Source: Paulownia fortunei (taxonomy: Eukaryota > Streptophyta > Magnoliopsida > Lamiales > Paulowniaceae). From it: 64,000 bases of DNA. The notes beneath the pieces are model-generated. The model was not told where the DNA came from, ran no database searches, and saw only the letters and a program-made list of their open reading frames with translations. How positions within the stretch are numbered: the stretch's first letter is position 1; the number at the start of each line of letters is the position of its first letter. The position numbers and the translations under genes are program-made. Positions 1 to 12,600 of the stretch are shown piece by piece. Where the stretch lies: assembly GCA_019321725.1 (NCBI GenBank), contig JAGSPU010000054.1, forward strand, positions 496,001 to 560,000. Reading direction: 5' to 3'.

Positions 1-235
1 CACACACATTTCTCCTTGGTTTTCCTATTCATCTCTCTATAAATTTATTCTATTTTTTCGGTAGCTGAAGAGGCCAGTGACTAGATTCATACTCTTCAAC
101 CCTCGAGTGCAAGGGGACTGAGGCCTAAAATCTGTTTTTATGATGACCCAAATTTAGATCCAGAAGAGACACCAAATTCAAGCACCATAAGAGCAGGTGT
201 TATGAGAAATCTATGGCTCCACGCATTTTCATGTC

Positions 236-640
236 ATGAATTATACTTGCTTCAATATGATAGGCTATAAGAACATGGACATGAGATGTGAAATTGCAGG
301 GATGGGGAATGGAACTAAGGCGGTCAACTGCGTTATGAGTAGAGAACCAGAAACAGACTACACAAAGCTGGAGTCTGAGCAACTACACAATATAATTATT
401 TACAAGGTAGCCGTACCAACAGAAAGTGCAACGAGAAATGTCCAGTTTTCAAACATCATGTATTTGACAGAATTTAGAAAGGATGGTCACCCATCAAGCA
501 ACGTTAATCAGTTAATCCAGTCAGCCCCACAAGACACATTGGAGCGTTACCTGGAGGGTGAAATACTCGGAATGCCTTGTATAGAAATGAGCTGTGTGTT
601 TGCAATGAGATTTGGAATGTGGCCAGTGTGAAAATGTTGA
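236..640 (+). pseudogene. TBL/PMR5-type (trichome birefringence-like) C-terminal fragment, degenerate
   Basis: Seen: an open stretch from about 236 to 631 contains LTEFRKDGHPSS, which matches the segment before the catalytic Asp-x-x-His region of plant TBL polysaccharide O-acetyltransferases. It is followed by APQD. A frame change near 540 then gives HIGALPGG, a stop, and NTRNALY, which lines up with the family ending DCxHWCLPGxPDTWNELLY. The key Trp and Cys residues, and the Asp of the DxxH motif, are lost, and a stop falls inside the motif. An upstream NGTKAVNC piece also resembles the family. Known: TBL proteins acetylate xylan, pectin or other wall polymers in the Golgi. Inference: this is a decayed duplicate or retained 3' end. 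It is too diverged to be explained by sequencing error alone. The rest of the gene is absent or lies left of the window. Confidence 0.6.
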
Positions 641-691
641 TTACACAGCAGGGAAGGAGGACTAGAAGATGTCCCGAAGCTTCTGTTGCAA

Positions 692-3600
692 TTATTCCTC
701 TGCATTTTCACTGATGCTTACTTCATCTTCCATTTCCTTTACTTTCTCCAGCTGCCTCAAAAGTTCTAATCTTTCAGGTCCATATGTGGAAGGTATCTGC
801 CAGGGAACAAATGAACTCTCGCCTCAGGTTGTGTTTCAACTATGAATGAGTAAACAACACTTTAGAGGTTTCACTTATACAAACCAATGCCGGCACATAG
901 CGTTGAATTGCAGCCAACATAGCAGCATGACCAACTGCAGTAACCTGCAAGATATACACAATGCATTAACATCAGCTTATTCAATGTGAGAAGTAAGCAT
1001 CTGTATCTATAGTCTGTAAAACCCATCAGTCAAAGAACAAAATGTTGCAAAAATAGTTTTATTTAACAACTGCCTGAATTTAATAGATGTAATAATGAGG
1101 AGCAACTGACTGAATCCCTTTGTCTCTTGGCACGTACCCATGTTTTACAACACTCTGAATCTGATGCCACAGGTTTCTAACGATCATGTTTTGTATTTTA
1201 CTTTCTTAGCGTTTGTCTAAAGAAGAACTAAAAACATTTAAAGAGGCTGTTCTTGGCAAACTAATTTAGTTAAGCTTATGCAGTTGATACAAGAAATTGC
1301 TGGTCAATTAATCTGGCACTTCGGTTGAAAGATAGAAATGGGAAGGTTTTAAAACCAATTCAGGTTGTGCAGAGTTTGTTAGGGCTCCAAGAAAGAAAGC
1401 GTCACCATGAAGAAAAATGCCACTCGCAGCAAATATTAGCATGAAATTTGTACAGAGAAGTATTGGGGAATGAACAGCTTTCTAAGGCATGTGATAACTG
1501 ATCCCAACAAGCACCCTTTCACGTTTGAAGCTGTGCAATGTGGTAGCCTAAACTCTCAGCAGAAAAGACTCCCTTCATGACTTGCAGATCAGGTATCTAA
1601 TCTAAGCTGTGCAAGGAGTCACCCCAAATACAGAGGGTTGGCCAGGTGATAGAGGTCATAATGCAGAAGGCGATTTTATCAGTCTTGCACGCTCAGGACT
1701 TGGTGGCAATCTTTACATGTTCTAAATAGAAGTGCATGTCCTTTAATTGCTGTAATGGTGACCAGTGAATGTCAAATCATATGTATAACAAACAAAGCAA
1801 TCAATGAGCACTAGATTACAAAAGAAATGATAAATTCATAGTATATGTTGAGCACAGACAGCAATGCAGACAGTAACAATGAAGAAAGTAACACAGCAGG
1901 TGACCACAAACGTTATTGGCATGGTAACTTTCCACTGATAAAGCCAAACCTCAAGTGACAGACTGTTCAGGTCATGACTGGCTCAAAATCCTCAAAAATT
2001 GCCACTGACCAATAGACACACAAGCTGAGACTTGATTCAAAATAGATCCTCATTGCTTACCGGAAGGAGCATGAGAAAGCCAATCGGACCACTGATGCCA
2101 AATCGGTCAATGTTCTTCGGAGAGCCTGTTTTTCTTTTTCCGTTAATTCATCCCCTATTAGCAACCTCCTAAGCAGTCCCAGAGCAGCAGCAGCATCAAT
2201 GGCTAGAAGCTGAGTGCCTTGCAAAACATCCTGCTCATGAACATAAAAAAATTTGAGACATGGCAAACTAATAAGAAAATGGATGAATAATTAACCATTC
2301 ACATAGAACAGACAAGAAAGTGTATAACAAGTTGTCTATTATTAAATGAGATGTGTGGTTCATCCAGTAATATACAAGACTTGATACAGGAAATATTTGC
2401 AGGAGTCAGTGGCAGTATTTTAAAACACAGTTTCAGTTGGAACATGCCAGCATGAGTCGAGCAAAGAACAAGTTGACTAATGATCAACCAAAGGAGGTAC
2501 TGCGAATGGCACATGGAGCAACTTGCTTTGAAGAATAAAGAAGATCCTCCCACTAACTTGTACGAAAGAAATGGTAAGCTACTTCCTCTACATATAATGT
2601 ATGCTTTTTGATTATTCTATATGAAAGAAGTATAGAATAACATTAGCTCTTCCTTCCCATATAGTACTGTTCTGGAGTATTATACTATATTATACTAGTG
2701 AAAGTATCTTATCCGAGCTTGTTCTGGCATATTATACTATATTATACTAGCGAGAGTATCTTATCCAAGCTAGTTAAGATGACTGGAAGAAGGATTTATC
2801 CTCTCTCTCAAAGTTGCTATCACATGGCTAGTTTTTAGATCACGAAACCCTGCTACTCTTCTGGCAAGGTTGGTCACTAATCTAAAAGTTGCTGGTATTG
2901 TAATTTTATCTTGAGCCGAGTTTAAAAAAGAAAATGAAGCATGTCACGAAGTTATAACTGCAACAAACTCTAAATTTAGTTCTCATAGTACTATTCAAAC
3001 AGGATAATCCCGTTTACCTCCCTGAGTTCTAGTGCAGACCTCCCCGATCTTTGAAAAATTCCCATTTACCTAGAATCTATCATAATGGATGAGGTGACAT
3101 TTTTACCCTTGCATTAGTTTTTTCTCTATTTATGTTATTCTTATCCCCTGTAAATCATACTTATTTTTATTACTTACACATTTATTCTCCATAAATAATG
3201 TAAGTTTTGCATCAATAATAACTATGATGATGATAGTATAATAGTTTTCAATTATCAACTCATATCAATAGTATTTTATTGTGCCACAAAACTAGTTCAA
3301 ATTACATAAAATAAAACCAGACCTGATAGATATTTGCTAGAGTTCTTACCTTTAGACATTGAAATGTGTAATCTATTTACAAAATGTGTGCTATATTAAC
3401 TCAAAGACATTTAATTTACCGATTGACATAAGCTGAAATCGACCTCGTCTTAAAAAAATAATTAAAGTTTATCAAAAAAGAAAATGCATAGATAATAAAG
3501 AAGGTAAAATTTGGCCTTAAATTGGCCAAATAGGACTAAGGGGGGTAAATGCAACTTCTTCAAAACTCAAGTAGGTACTTGGATTTGGTATAAACTCATG

Positions 3601-6600
3601 AAGGTATATGGGATTATCCCCTATCTAACTTGGACAGCGGTATCTATATTGTACAGCAAGGCACTCCAGAATTTTAATAATATCAGACAACCAATGTCTA
3701 AGTTGCAGTCATCAAGTATAACGCTACCGACAACTACTATCGATATCATGGCATTGCAGCCCTCAAATCTTACATCCTGGTTAATATTAATTTCCTCATA
3801 GAAAATGAATTCGTTAGCGCTACTTCTTTGCCACACAATAAATGATATTGCACTTCAAATAATCTCTTGGAAACAATAGGCTATCACAAGCAGAATTCAT
3901 TTTTCGTTGTTGATGTGTGAAAAAGGAGTACATGCACATAAACTTGGAACATATATTTCCTAATGGGTTTTATCAAGCTCAAACAATGGAGGACATGATT
4001 TTGTTTGCAACTGGATTTATTGTCAGGAGAACATGCCACTTCAGCTCATAACAGTAACAAGGAAACAGGCAACAAATATAGCAAAGTTTAATTGTTATAT
4101 ATAGAGGGATAAGATATTCATACTGTGCTTGTTTCTTTCAGCTTATCCAGTGATTTCTCAATGATACTATCTTTCTTCTGAACCTGAACCAACCTAGTGC
4201 CTTTAGCATCATTACCATATAAGGATGCATCATCTTTCACCTGAATTTCCTCCTGCATCAGAGAATTGTAACAATCTCATGAAATAAAACAGTAACCTAA
4301 CAGCCTTAAGAATGAGCAGAAAGTATTCAACTACAAAGATGTAGAAATGAACTGAAGTGCGTATAATGTACTCTTAAGTGATTAACTTTATAGCTCACTC
4401 TACTACATCAAATACTTCCTCGGTTTAGGCCACTCAGGCAAGATAGAAAATACAAAAAAAATAGAATACTTGGGGTTAATCAAACCATTTCAATCTGGCG
4501 ACTTGAAAATTAAAAGAAAGAAGCTTTTCTTCATTCTTTTTAATACTTCCATAAGTCAAATTGTATTAGAAATGGATTGAAAGAGACTACACACCCACTA
4601 GATAGGTGAGGATCAACAAAGAAGTAAATACTGAGTGAGTGACATTTTCAGACCTCTTGATGTTGACTTCAACTTAATTGACACAAGATTCAAACATCGT
4701 TTCAACTAGGAGCACTTTCTTTTCCAGTTTCAATAGTTATGCTCTTTCCTTTTCCTTTGGCCTAATGTAATCTAATGAACTTACAAACTCTCTGAGCTCA
4801 TGTTCAGCTTCAATGAAGCTCGTTTCTCCTTTTTATGTATTCTTCATCAAAATCCTCCTCAATATCCTTTGGATATCTAAAGGGCCAAGCACAGGTCTTT
4901 CCTCCTCTTGGCAAAAATATTGGTAACAACTCAGCAACCTTCTTAAACCTCCAGCCATAGCTAATGTTCTATTACTGTCTCAGTAATTCCAGCTGTTCAA
5001 AAAAGAATACCAAGAGAAAGCTAATGCCAGCTGGATGCCTGAAATAAAAAGCAACTTACCCTCCCCTCCATCCATGTGAATGATTGTGTCTTTTTTCAAT
5101 ATCCATGTTTCTTAAATACATGATCTCAGATTTAGATCTGCGTGATTTAACTTAAAGGTATGAAGTTGTGTATTAAATTAGATCCAGTCAAGTGGATTGC
5201 AGTCCACATAGCAAGTGGCAAAGCACAAGTAGTTAATAAACATAAGCTTGTAACAATATTTGCTGTTGGCAGAGTCACACGCTCGTACTTTAGAAGCTAT
5301 AGATCATAAAACCATCACATCAAGCGCATCAAAGCAAGTTCCAAAGGCTTACTGCCATCATAGCCAGAACAAACCATCTCTGACGGAGAGGTGAGAACTG
5401 ACAAGTTTAAGTTACATGAGTCTCTCATTCTCCTAGAACGGTAATTTAAAATTTGCTTGCAAAATGGAGCACAAAGTATAATGCAACTTCAAAAATTTAA
5501 TGATCTGTGGCAGAAGACAATGGAGCTTATAGTCTAATCATGCTAGACGGGCCAGATTTACCAGCCATAATATAGCACTCTATAAGGTTTGTCACGAGGA
5601 ATTATTTATAGCTAGATTGGTGCAGCAGATGCACATAAAGTATAAGGGATTACTTGGTTTGACAGAGATAATCCTAACATTAAATATAGCAGAGCGTTGA
5701 AATGCCTAATCAATTTTCCAGCAAAAAATCCAACTATATTTGAAAACACGTCTCACAAGCATCTACAACTCTTTATGTGTCGCAGTACTGCTCCTAAAAG
5801 TGAGATGAATTCAACGAAATAGAACTATAATGAGAAACAACTTGGAATGATGAGATTATGAGCTGGAGGGAAACAAAAAAAAAAAAAAAAACAATTTGGT
5901 AAGCTGTTTGAGAAGTTCTTAATAGAGTTCTCTAAAGCCTAATGAATACCCATCTGAGGTCACATAACCTAAAGTTTTCCCTTTTTTTTCTTTTTTCTCT
6001 AATTAATTGACTAATGAATCATGTCATCCCCACTTGTCTGCAGAGACATTGGTGAAGCAGCAGTCCTGTTATAATATAAAACAAGTCCACAGTCACAGCA
6101 GAATCAAAATGTATCTAACAGCATCTACTATTCTCCATGCAAGCAAAGCCATCTTCATAACTATCTTCAATAACAAACCAATTCAATTCAAAGAGCAGTC
6201 AGTCGGGTAAGTTTCAATTGCACCAAAAGTAGGAGGGGATAAGATTTAATTCTGTATAAGGTATTAAGAATCATAAAATAAAAAAAGAAGTGAAATTTGT
6301 GAAAGAGGATTTATATTTCTAGGCATACAAATGGCCGATAATGCTCAACTACAGTCACAGAAGGAGAGTCACAATGTACCTCTTCATATTCACATCGGTC
6401 AGCACTTTTTTGAACTCGTTTCTCCAGTTCCATTAGTTCACTCCTTAAAAGTTCAAATCGCTGAATTTCATTTGATTCTGAGTCAGCTACTTCCTTGTTT
6501 GCAGTTTCTTGTTCAAGGAACCCATCACTCTGCCGAAAGCAAAATACATCAACTACAGAACAGGATAATTTTAATTTCTTAAGCAACTTATGAAATCGCT

Positions 6601-9600
6601 ATACATCCATTCTATCAGAACAACAAAATACACAACAAAGCAGGATGTCGCTCAATAAAATCTAAAGCTACATGTGCTGATCATTTCTATCCTTCTGCAT
6701 GACCAGTCCAGTAATATGCAACATGAAATGAAGTTCTTACTTTCCAACTGATAAGTAATAATTCTAATATGCTGAATTTGACAGAGTAACATGCAATCAA
6801 AAATGTGTGATTTATAAGTAATTGGGTGTTCTTTGAGTCTACTAAATGCAAATCAGTAAGTAAAAACATCCACTGGAAACCTCAGAAGTATTCATGTATA
6901 GATACTAAAGGCTAAACCAAGTCTTAAGAAACACCAAGTGATAGGAGTAGATGGCATGGTGTCTGTCTAGAACGAATGATCAAGGAGTATCAAGGGGTGT
7001 AGGCATCTATGCCAGGCAGCCCATATGTCGCATAGTAACTGACACACTGACAGATATATTGTGAGATGAAGCAGCCATCATTGCAAACAACAATCTTGAA
7101 AAATTCAAAACTTAAACAGTTCATCCACAGAAAGAAAAAAATGCAGCACACAAAAAAAATACAAGTAATCGATGAGTTATTGAATCAATTAAGGCATACA
7201 CTATCATTGGCAGTTGAAGAGCTCAGGCCAGAGGATTTGTTTGGGTGGGGCACTAAGAAACTCCATAATCCACGAGAACTGCAAACCCAAAAAAGGACAC
7301 TAATCAGTAAAGAAACTAATCAAATCAGCAGCAGGTTCACATAAATAATTAAACAAAAAAATGAGATTGGATATAATAAAATAAGACCATAAAGTTATCT
7401 TAAAAGTCTTGTACCTGCTACTCCTATCCATTTTCATGTCAGAACTATTGCTACTTTTTCCTTTGGAATACTGTCGCTTCTCACCAACTGGAGTTCTAGG
7501 GCCATTGACTTCTCCCTAGTAGATTAAACAGAAGCCAGGAAAAAAAAAAGAAAAAAAAATCAATTTTGGGACACTGATCTCTATTGAGTACAGTAAATAG
7601 AGTAGTACACAAATAATTTACATGTTATTGCATACCCACCACTAATTTTTAAAAATAAAAAGGAATACTCAAGCCAAGTGTTCAACATGGTTACAATGAT
7701 AATTTAAAACATAACGAAATAAGAGAAGCATGATGCTTTTTATTTGGATTATTCGAAAAGATCAAAATCAATAGCAAATAGATTGAACGAAATTAACAGT
7801 CAGCAAACAAACCCAGGAGTATTTTTATATTAAAAATAAATTTCATTAAGAGAGCAAGAAAGATTACAAGGACGAGGACAAGAAGTCCTCAGAAACACAT
7901 GAACAAGTTATATAAAAATTGCTTGCCAATCTCTCTGCAAGTCCGCCAAAGGTAGACCCCTAAACAGACCTAATGCCTTGCCCCAAAAAGAGTTAAGTGT
8001 GTCATTTCTGCCAAATGCAACTATTAATCAAGTAATAGTCCCTAAAGATACGTGCATTCCTTTCTATTACACCAAGTCATACAGAAAAAGTTGATTGCCA
8101 CAATATCTTGGTTTCTTTGCTTCCTCGGGCCCCTCAAACCACACTAAGAAAATTTCATTCATCAAAGATGGAACTTCAACCATATCTTTTAATAACTCAA
8201 AAGTCACAGATGATCACTCTTTTTACTTTATTTTGGCTTTCTAGTTCATAGAACTTTTTTCCTGCTTTTGTTCTCATTTAGATCTAAATGTTCAGTGTTA
8301 TATAACTTAACCCCTTTCTTTGGGATCAGAATCACATTTTGATACCAAAGATGTCCTTAACAATCCTTAACATCTCCCAGCATATCAAAACATCTTCTCA
8401 TGTGTCCATATGTTCCCTCAGCAAGTCAAAAAAACTTAGGAAACTACTAAAATACCATAAGAGAAAGTTCAAGCATATCCTACATGTCCATGAAAACATT
8501 TTCCTGTCCAAAATCATCTGATCTAGGTGTTCTAGCCCTAAAGGAAAGTCCCCAAGATGCATGGGATCACACAAAAACAACCATGAAACGAGAAACAGAG
8601 TATACAAAAAATTTATGAGAATAAACAAAATATTAAATAGTTTTATCTCTATCGCAATTAGTAAAATATGACAATTAAGGCTTTGATACTCACAAAGAAA
8701 ACAGAAAGTAAAATCATAGTTACACGTAACACATGGTGAAGATCAATTAAAGCTGCAGATTTCAGTAACATTTTAGAGGTGAAGCCATTCATTCAGGAGA
8801 AATTCAGCATATACCTGCTGAAGAGAAGCTGCCTTAGCTCTGAAAGATGCCTCAAGAAATTCAGCCTCTTTCTTTAGTCTTCGTATCCTTTCAAGGTCTG
8901 AACAGGCAGCTTTCAAATGCTCCTTTCCAGAGCTAGAGCTTGATACATGCAGCTCCTGAAGCAATTCTTCAAGCCGTAAAAGAGCTTCCTCAACACTCTC
9001 CAATGCCTAACAGAAAATCAGAAATTCGGTGCATCATTGCAACAATCTTTCCCACAGTTCTAACACAAGATAGTTCATATGGACTGGTTCAATTTAATGA
9101 ATCAATAAGCTGTACACATCCACAAAGCAACAAATGCAAATTATAGAATGATAAAACTATCAAAAGCTACGTTTCAGAGTGAGAGCATTTTATAATTTTT
9201 TAGATTCCATAAACTCCAAAAATATGAAACAGGAAAAAGATATAGAGGACTCGAAAAAACAACTCAAGTTTGCAATTCATGAAAGAAACAAACTATAATC
9301 AACTCTAGACTATGGAACTTCACATTCAGCAAGAAGTTTTTCAGTAATGCATGAGGAAGTCAGAACACTCTGATGATACTCTTTCACTAACATCACTTTT
9401 AGCCAATGTACACTGCCGGATGCAGAGGGGAGGAATCTGTTACATAAAACAGGATTTTCAAATTTTGAGAATTCACTTCCCACCCAAAGGAAATGGAGAG
9501 TCCATTTCACAATGCCCGCATGAAAGTAAAGCATAAATCATTTACAGTTAGCTTCACTCAATACAGATTCTAAATACCTTATCAAACGATTGTGACTCTT

Positions 9601-12600
9601 TCTCAACTGGTGAATGATCCCTGTCAACAAATTTCTGGGCATTAACTCCAATAATTTACATCAAAATTTAAAATCTAAAATCTTGTGAATCATCAAACAT
9701 AATATCTTTTGAGAAAAAAATAACAAGCTGATCATGTATCACAACCAATTAATCCACAACTAGAGTATCTTCCAATCATATCATTCCAGGATCATACCAG
9801 AGTGAGTTACATGCTCAACTTGGTCATATCCATTCCCAAACAAAGCCAACATAATTTCTCCACTTTTAACCATTCATACAACACTCCCAGTTGATACTGT
9901 AGTGAATATACAAAATTATAGTAACTATAGAGACCAAAGAGTTTCCCCAAAATGATGACTAATATGATTCACAAGGGAGATGCAGGCTGAGCATCCATGT
10001 CAAATTCAACACTTTGGGGCATGGATTCTTAGAGAAGAAAAAAGAGTTGACTATTGGCACCATATGCATAGAATGGCTGCTCTCACACTTTCGACAATAA
10101 CCTTGTGTATTGCAGCATTAGTCTTTAAAGAAGGTCCTCTCACCGTCAAATATTTTGGCTCTGCCAGGTTCATCGAATTTCGTTTGTAAAAGATGTTAAT
10201 ATGGAAGAAAAAAACATTTACATCAGAAAATTGGGGTTTTATGCCAAAGATTTTAGAGACTAAAATCTTTTAATCCCAATTTGTGATTGATAAATGAAAG
10301 GAAACAACATAAGATCATAACTGTCAAAGTCCTTGGTCACTGACTATTATTTAAGAGAGCTAACAAACTCTAAAACAAAGTGCAATTATGCATAACAATT
10401 GCTGTTTAACTAATGGAACTGGTTTGTTTACGAGCGGCCATCAAAGCAAGATATTATTTATTCATAATTCTCCATCTTAACTACTTGTTAATCAAAAAAA
10501 TGATATCATGCCAACCCTCTTATCATCCCAGTGAAAGATATCACATAGAAGGCATCTATATAAGCACAGCAATTTGGAATGTTGTCCCAAAGCATCCTAT
10601 TAGTCTAATCTTTATCAGTTTTCCATAAGCAAACCCACAAAAATGTTATATTACATAAAGGCAAATCTTGGGACGCTTCTATTTCTACAATCAATTCTAC
10701 ATTTAAACATTATTGATATTTCATGACCATCAATGCTTCAAGGATGTATTTGAACAGTCTACTAGAAAAAATAAAGCAAAAGAATTTCTCCTGTTTCAAG
10801 TGCACAAGCACGCAGACACACAAAGAGAGAGAGTGAATGCAGAAGGAGGACAAATACGGCTTTCCGTCTTCAACTTACTTTTGTATTCCCAACTCTTCCA
10901 TGCAAGCTTTCAATTTGTTGTGCCTGAAATAAGTGAAGGCAAAAATGGCATTGTATACGTTGCTGATTTGAAATTCAGCATATTGACTTAAAAAGTTCTA
11001 AAAGTTGTTACTGATTGGAAATTCAGTATATTGACTTTGAAAGTTCAAAAAAGTTGAATACCCTTTGGAAAGAAATCTAGCTGCCTTCACATTAGACGGA
11101 TTCTCCAGCCATTTACTGTACTTTATAAAGCTCTCGATCCAGTGAGAGCACACACCTAATACCATCGGAATAGCTTCAGTATTGGGGGGACCTTCTTTAC
11201 GCTTGTGTCCAAATGTGCGTTTGGAGGTACTGCTGCTGCCTGGATAAAAAGGAAGCCAATCCAGCTCTTCACACACAACCTGTTACATCAACAGATTTTT
11301 TAGTTTCTTCCCCTTGTACATTCTTCTTAGTGCTGATTTATTCTTCATGCTAACCTCTACATACAGTTGATAAGAACTTATTGCTGACAGCTGAGGATAA
11401 TATAGCACACTGCCCCCAATTAGATACCTGCTTGGAGAAGATAGTAAGGTTCAGAAGTAAGTGTAAAGTAAGTGCATAAAGAAAAAGGAGTGCATCTCAA
11501 ACTGAGAAGTTGCACCGTATAAATCCTTCAATAGGATCATCCATGGTTTCGAAGCCATTAGTGAATAGAAAGGACTGTGTACTTCTCCCAAGGCAATGAA
11601 GAACCCAAATATTGCCAAATCCCTCTCCAAAACCTCCATTACAATAGATGGCAAAAATAAATCAGCACTTGAGCAACAAAGGTAAGAAAGATATCCAATA
11701 ATTTTTTGTTGCATATTTTGCACATAAAGTAGAAAGCTTAAAAAGTGTCCAATAACTCCTTAAAATCCATCATATTTTGACTAAATGATTGTAAATTGAG
11801 AAATAGGTTTTATGAGATTTAAACTATATCCCAGCCCCTTATTATCATCGTGCCATGCACTCCCACTAAAATGCACCAAGGCTACTCACCAACTTGGGGA
11901 CGTAAATATGAAGACTATACTATCAGGCTTAATCCCATCTGGTAAGAATTGTACTGAATGCTTCAGTTAAAAAATCATATTCCCAAGTGCAAAGGCTCAA
12001 CATGTTTTAGAAGTCATAATTGGATTTTCTTAGCCAATTTCTGAACTTCTGGCACTGTTCATAGACTACTCAAACAAAAGAGTTGGGAAATGGAAAGGTG
12101 AAAAAGTTTGCTTGCTATCATGGAATAATGAATAACCTAGTCGCTTGACATCGTCTAATATAACAAACTTTTGATCACTTTCCCTGAGGGAAACATGCAT
12201 ATGCAAATAATTATGCAACAATATGCTGGCAGCTAAAACTTGACAAACCAAAATAGTAATTAAACCTAAGAGTAACAGTTTGTTTTAGCACAGAATATTT
12301 TATTTTTAGTATGGCTTCATTTATTGAAGAAATCAGTCATCTGATCAACTATCAAAAATACAAATAGAAACTTCTTCCAGACTAACCTCAATACTTTCAC
12401 AGGTAGTAAGTTTGGACCATATTCTCTCCCGATCGATAGCTCGCCGCAGCTGCTTTTGTACTAGACCCACCCAAAACATAATCTCTTCAGCATCCAACTC
12501 ATTTTTCATTCTACATGCAGCTGCTCGAGGACCAAAATGGACAAGAAATTCTCTACGTAGGCCAATTTCCTTTATTGAATGGTACGCTTGGCGAACAGGA

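Noticed and set aside
11984..12345. Intron 5 of the LETM1-like gene as a possible extra exon
   Set aside because: No frame continues the protein; flanking exon phases join without it apart from the single lost base in exon 6.
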